34,117 nucleotides of DNA from positions 1-34,117 of the forward strand of contig CASDSM010000037.1 in assembly GCA_949283375.1 (NCBI GenBank). The letters are read 5' to 3'. Source of the DNA: an uncultured Eubacteriales bacterium (lineage in GTDB: Bacteria; Bacillota; Clostridia; Oscillospirales; Oscillospiraceae). Each line of letters starts with the position of its first letter. Position 1 is the stretch's first letter. Below are positions 32,471-34,117 of this stretch, in pieces. The notes under the pieces were generated by a model. That model was not told where the DNA came from and did no database searches. It saw nothing but the letters and a program-made list of their open reading frames with translations. Both the position numbers and the translations under genes were made by a program.

Positions 32471-33937
32471 TTACTTCAGCTTCCAGGCCAGGTCGTTCAG
32501 GAAGAGCTCGTGCTCCAGCTTCTCCGGGGTGGTGTCCTTTGTGATGTGGACGAACTCGATGTCCATGATCCGCGCCCAGTCGCGCATCTGCTCCGCCGTG
32601 ACGTCGTAGCTCAGCACGGTGTGATGCGCGCCGCCGGCGGTGATCCAGCACTCCACGCCGGTGGTGAGGTCGGGCATCGCCTTCCACATCACGCGGGCGA
32701 CCGGCAGGTTGGGCATGGGCAGGATGGGCTTGACCGCCTCGATATCCTGGCAGATCAGGCGCAGGCGACCGCCCATGTCGATCAGGCTGACGACGATCGC
32801 GGGACCGGCCTTGCCCTCGAAGACCAGACGGGCCGGGTCCTCGCGGTCGCCGATGCCGAGGGGGTGGACCTCAATGCGCGGGCGGTCCGCCGCCACGCTG
32901 GGGCAGACCTCCAGCATGTGCGCGCCCAGGCTGTACTCCTGGCCCTCGACGAGGTGATAGGTGTAGTCCTCCATGAAGGCGGAGGCGCCGTTGCCGCCCT
33001 CGCCCATCGCCTTCATGATGGCGGTCATGGCGGACACCTTCCAGTCGCCCTCGCCGCCGTAGCCGTAACCCTGGGCCATGAGGTGCTGGCTGGCGAGGCC
33101 GGGGAGCTGCTTCATGCCATAGAGATCCTGGAAGGTGTTGGAGAAGGCCATGCAGCCCTCGGCGTCCATCATCTTCTTCATCGCGATCTCCTCGCGGGCC
33201 TGATAGCGGACGGTCTCGATGTCATCGGTGGCAAAGTCATAGACCGCCCGGTAGACCTCCATCAGCGCATCGATCTCCGCGTCGGTGACGGCGTTCATCG
33301 TGTCCACCAGCTTGCCCACCGGCCAGGTGTTCACCTGCCAGCCGAGCTTGGTCTGCACCTCGACCTTGTCGCCCTCGGTGACAGCGACCTCGCGCATGTT
33401 GTCGCCAAAGCGCATCACCTTGAGCTCCCTGGAGAAGGCCACGCCAACGGCCACCTTCATCCAGTCGCCCAGGCGCTTCTGCACGCTCTCGTCCTGCCAG
33501 TAACCGGCGATGATCTTGCGCGGCAGGCGCAGGCGGGCCCCGATGAAGCCGTGCTCCCGGTCGCCGTGGGCGGCCTGGTTCAGGTTCATGAAGTCCATGT
33601 CGATCTCGTCGTTCGGAATCTCGCGGTTGTACTGGGTGGCAAGGTGGCAGTAGGGCTTCTGGAGCAGGTTCAGGCCGTTGATCCACATCTTGCTCGGGCT
33701 GAAGGTGTGGCACCAGGTGATGATACCGGCGCACTTGTCGTCATAGTTGGCCTCCTTCACCACGCTGGTGATCTCGGCGTTGGTCTTGGCGGTCACCTTG
33801 TAGACGATGGGATAGGGGAGCACAGCGCTCAGCTTCTCCGCCATCTCCGCCGCCCGCGCGGCCACCGTCTCCAGCACCTCCGGGCCGTACAGGAACTGAC
33901 TGCCGACCACAAACCAGAATTCATACTTCTTGCTCAT
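32471..33937 (-). CDS. araA: L-arabinose isomerase
   Basis: Converts L-arabinose to L-ribulose, the first cytoplasmic step of arabinose use. The 488 residues match the family and contain FVVGSQFLYGPEVL at the N-terminus, TWCHTFSPSKMWI, YNREIPN, GYGYGGEGDWK, MEDYTYH, LGAHMLEVCPS and GGAHHTVLSY, which together provide the Glu and His manganese ligands. The start is ATG 33937 with GAGGTGA upstream; an in-frame GTG at 33946 lies within that site. It follows a sugar kinase gene by about 30 bp on the same strand, forming an arabinose operon that extends past the window edge. The next operon members (araD, transporter, regulator) are not visible. Confidence 0.96.
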   Translation of the reverse strand: MSKKYEFWFVVGSQFLYGPEVLETVAARAAEMAEKLSAVLPYPIVYKVTAKTNAEITSVVKEANYDDKCAGIITWCHTFSPSKMWINGLNLLQKPYCHLATQYNREIPNDEIDMDFMNLNQAAHGDREHGFIGARLRLPRKIIAGYWQDESVQKRLGDWMKVAVGVAFSRELKVMRFGDNMREVAVTEGDKVEVQTKLGWQVNTWPVGKLVDTMNAVTDAEIDALMEVYRAVYDFATDDIETVRYQAREEIAMKKMMDAEGCMAFSNTFQDLYGMKQLPGLASQHLMAQGYGYGGEGDWKVSAMTAIMKAMGEGGNGASAFMEDYTYHLVEGQEYSLGAHMLEVCPSVAADRPRIEVHPLGIGDREDPARLVFEGKAGPAIVVSLIDMGGRLRLICQDIEAVKPILPMPNLPVARVMWKAMPDLTTGVECWITAGGAHHTVLSYDVTAEQMRDWARIMDIEFVHITKDTTPEKLEHELFLNDLAWKLK

Positions 33938-33968
33938 TGCAATCACCTCATCAGAAATTTTTCCTTTT

Positions 33969-34117
33969 TCAGAGCTGCCCGGCCGCCGCGCGCTCGGCCT
34001 CCAGGCCGCGCTTGTAGGCGTCCAGCCAGGCGTTGAAGCCCGCCACGTCCGCCGCCTCCGGCTGGAGGGTGGTCCCCGCCGTCCCGGCGAAGATGCGGCT
34101 GTTCAGGTAGTCCTCCA
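33969..34117 (-). CDS. FGGY-family sugar kinase, C-terminal end (probable L-ribulokinase)
   Basis: Only the last 49 codons are in the window; the 5' part is cut off at the edge. The readable end includes YLNSRIFAGTAGTTLQPEA, then DVAGFNAWLDAYKRGLEAE and a stop. The pattern of an aromatic residue, then TLxPxxxDVAGFxxxLxxYKxGL, is the C-terminal tail of FGGY carbohydrate kinases. The position directly before araA makes L-ribulokinase the best guess; a xylulokinase-like paralogue is possible. Confidence 0.7.
   Translation of the reverse strand, partial: EDYLNSRIFAGTAGTTLQPEAADVAGFNAWLDAYKRGLEAERAAAGQL

Noticed and set aside
32087-34036. 649-codon plus-strand frame opposite araA
   Set aside because: Antisense shadow of araA; its beginning also overlaps the real 79-residue gene in another frame.

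Overview
The window reads as a GC-rich chromosomal segment from an anaerobic, endospore-forming Firmicute, most likely a gut member of the Clostridia (Oscillospiraceae-like). The evidence is spo0A with upstream 0A boxes, a complete spoIIAA-spoIIAB-sigF operon, a YlbJ-like sporulation membrane protein, a class III fructose-1,6-bisphosphatase, ATP-dependent PEP carboxykinase, strong AGGAGG ribosome binding sites and many consensus TTGACA/TATAAT promoters. The genus is inferred from gene content and base composition, not from a marker gene search. No rRNA, tRNA, CRISPR array, prophage or transposase gene was recognised.

Layout. 1-4870: an amino-sugar locus: a free-standing PTS EIIA, an EIICB transporter (nagE-like), glucosamine-6-phosphate deaminase (nagB) and N-acetylglucosamine-6-phosphate deacetylase (nagA). 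Together they import GlcNAc and feed it to fructose-6-phosphate. 4882-7820 (minus): a BlaR1/MecR1-like membrane metallopeptidase with its BlaI/MecI-like repressor and two palindromic operators, then uracil-DNA glycosylase. 8025-12764: PEP carboxykinase, a GH36 alpha-galactosidase and a YczE-type membrane protein. 12765-14145: spo0A behind a long regulatory region. 14271-17432: a LacX-like aldose epimerase, an orphan fumarase beta subunit behind a DivIVA-like protein, and a membrane acyltransferase. 17580-20262: a YlbJ-like protein, a small four-cysteine protein, a DUF378 protein and a GntR/FadR-type regulator. 20281-23290: a copper export operon with a CsoR-type operator, a CopA that carries a CopZ domain fused in frame, and csoR. 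23296-25481 (minus): the spoIIA operon and a phosphoglycolate-phosphatase-like HAD protein. 25988-31612: fbp, a TetR regulator and a divergent, domain-swapped, membrane-anchored GH3 beta-glucosidase. 32145-34117: a small conserved protein, L-arabinose isomerase and the end of an FGGY sugar kinase.

The metabolic genes fit a saccharolytic lifestyle: GlcNAc, alpha-galactosides, beta-glucosides and arabinose are processed, while PEPCK and FBPase sit at the glycolysis/gluconeogenesis switch points.

The least explained structure is a roughly 240-300 bp repeat present twice (887-1150 and 25671-25967), in the same orientation, directly upstream of nagE and fbp. Each copy is a chain of five stem-loops, one of which differs between copies by matched changes in both arms. 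Each copy is bracketed by two near-identical hairpins whose sequence is private to that locus. No protein explains it; it is either a non-autonomous mobile element or a structured 5'-leader element. Other points worth checking are the CopA-CopZ fusion with an embedded ribosome binding site, the helically phased 0A boxes, and the terminator-like hairpins in the leaders of spoIIAA and of the 79-residue protein.
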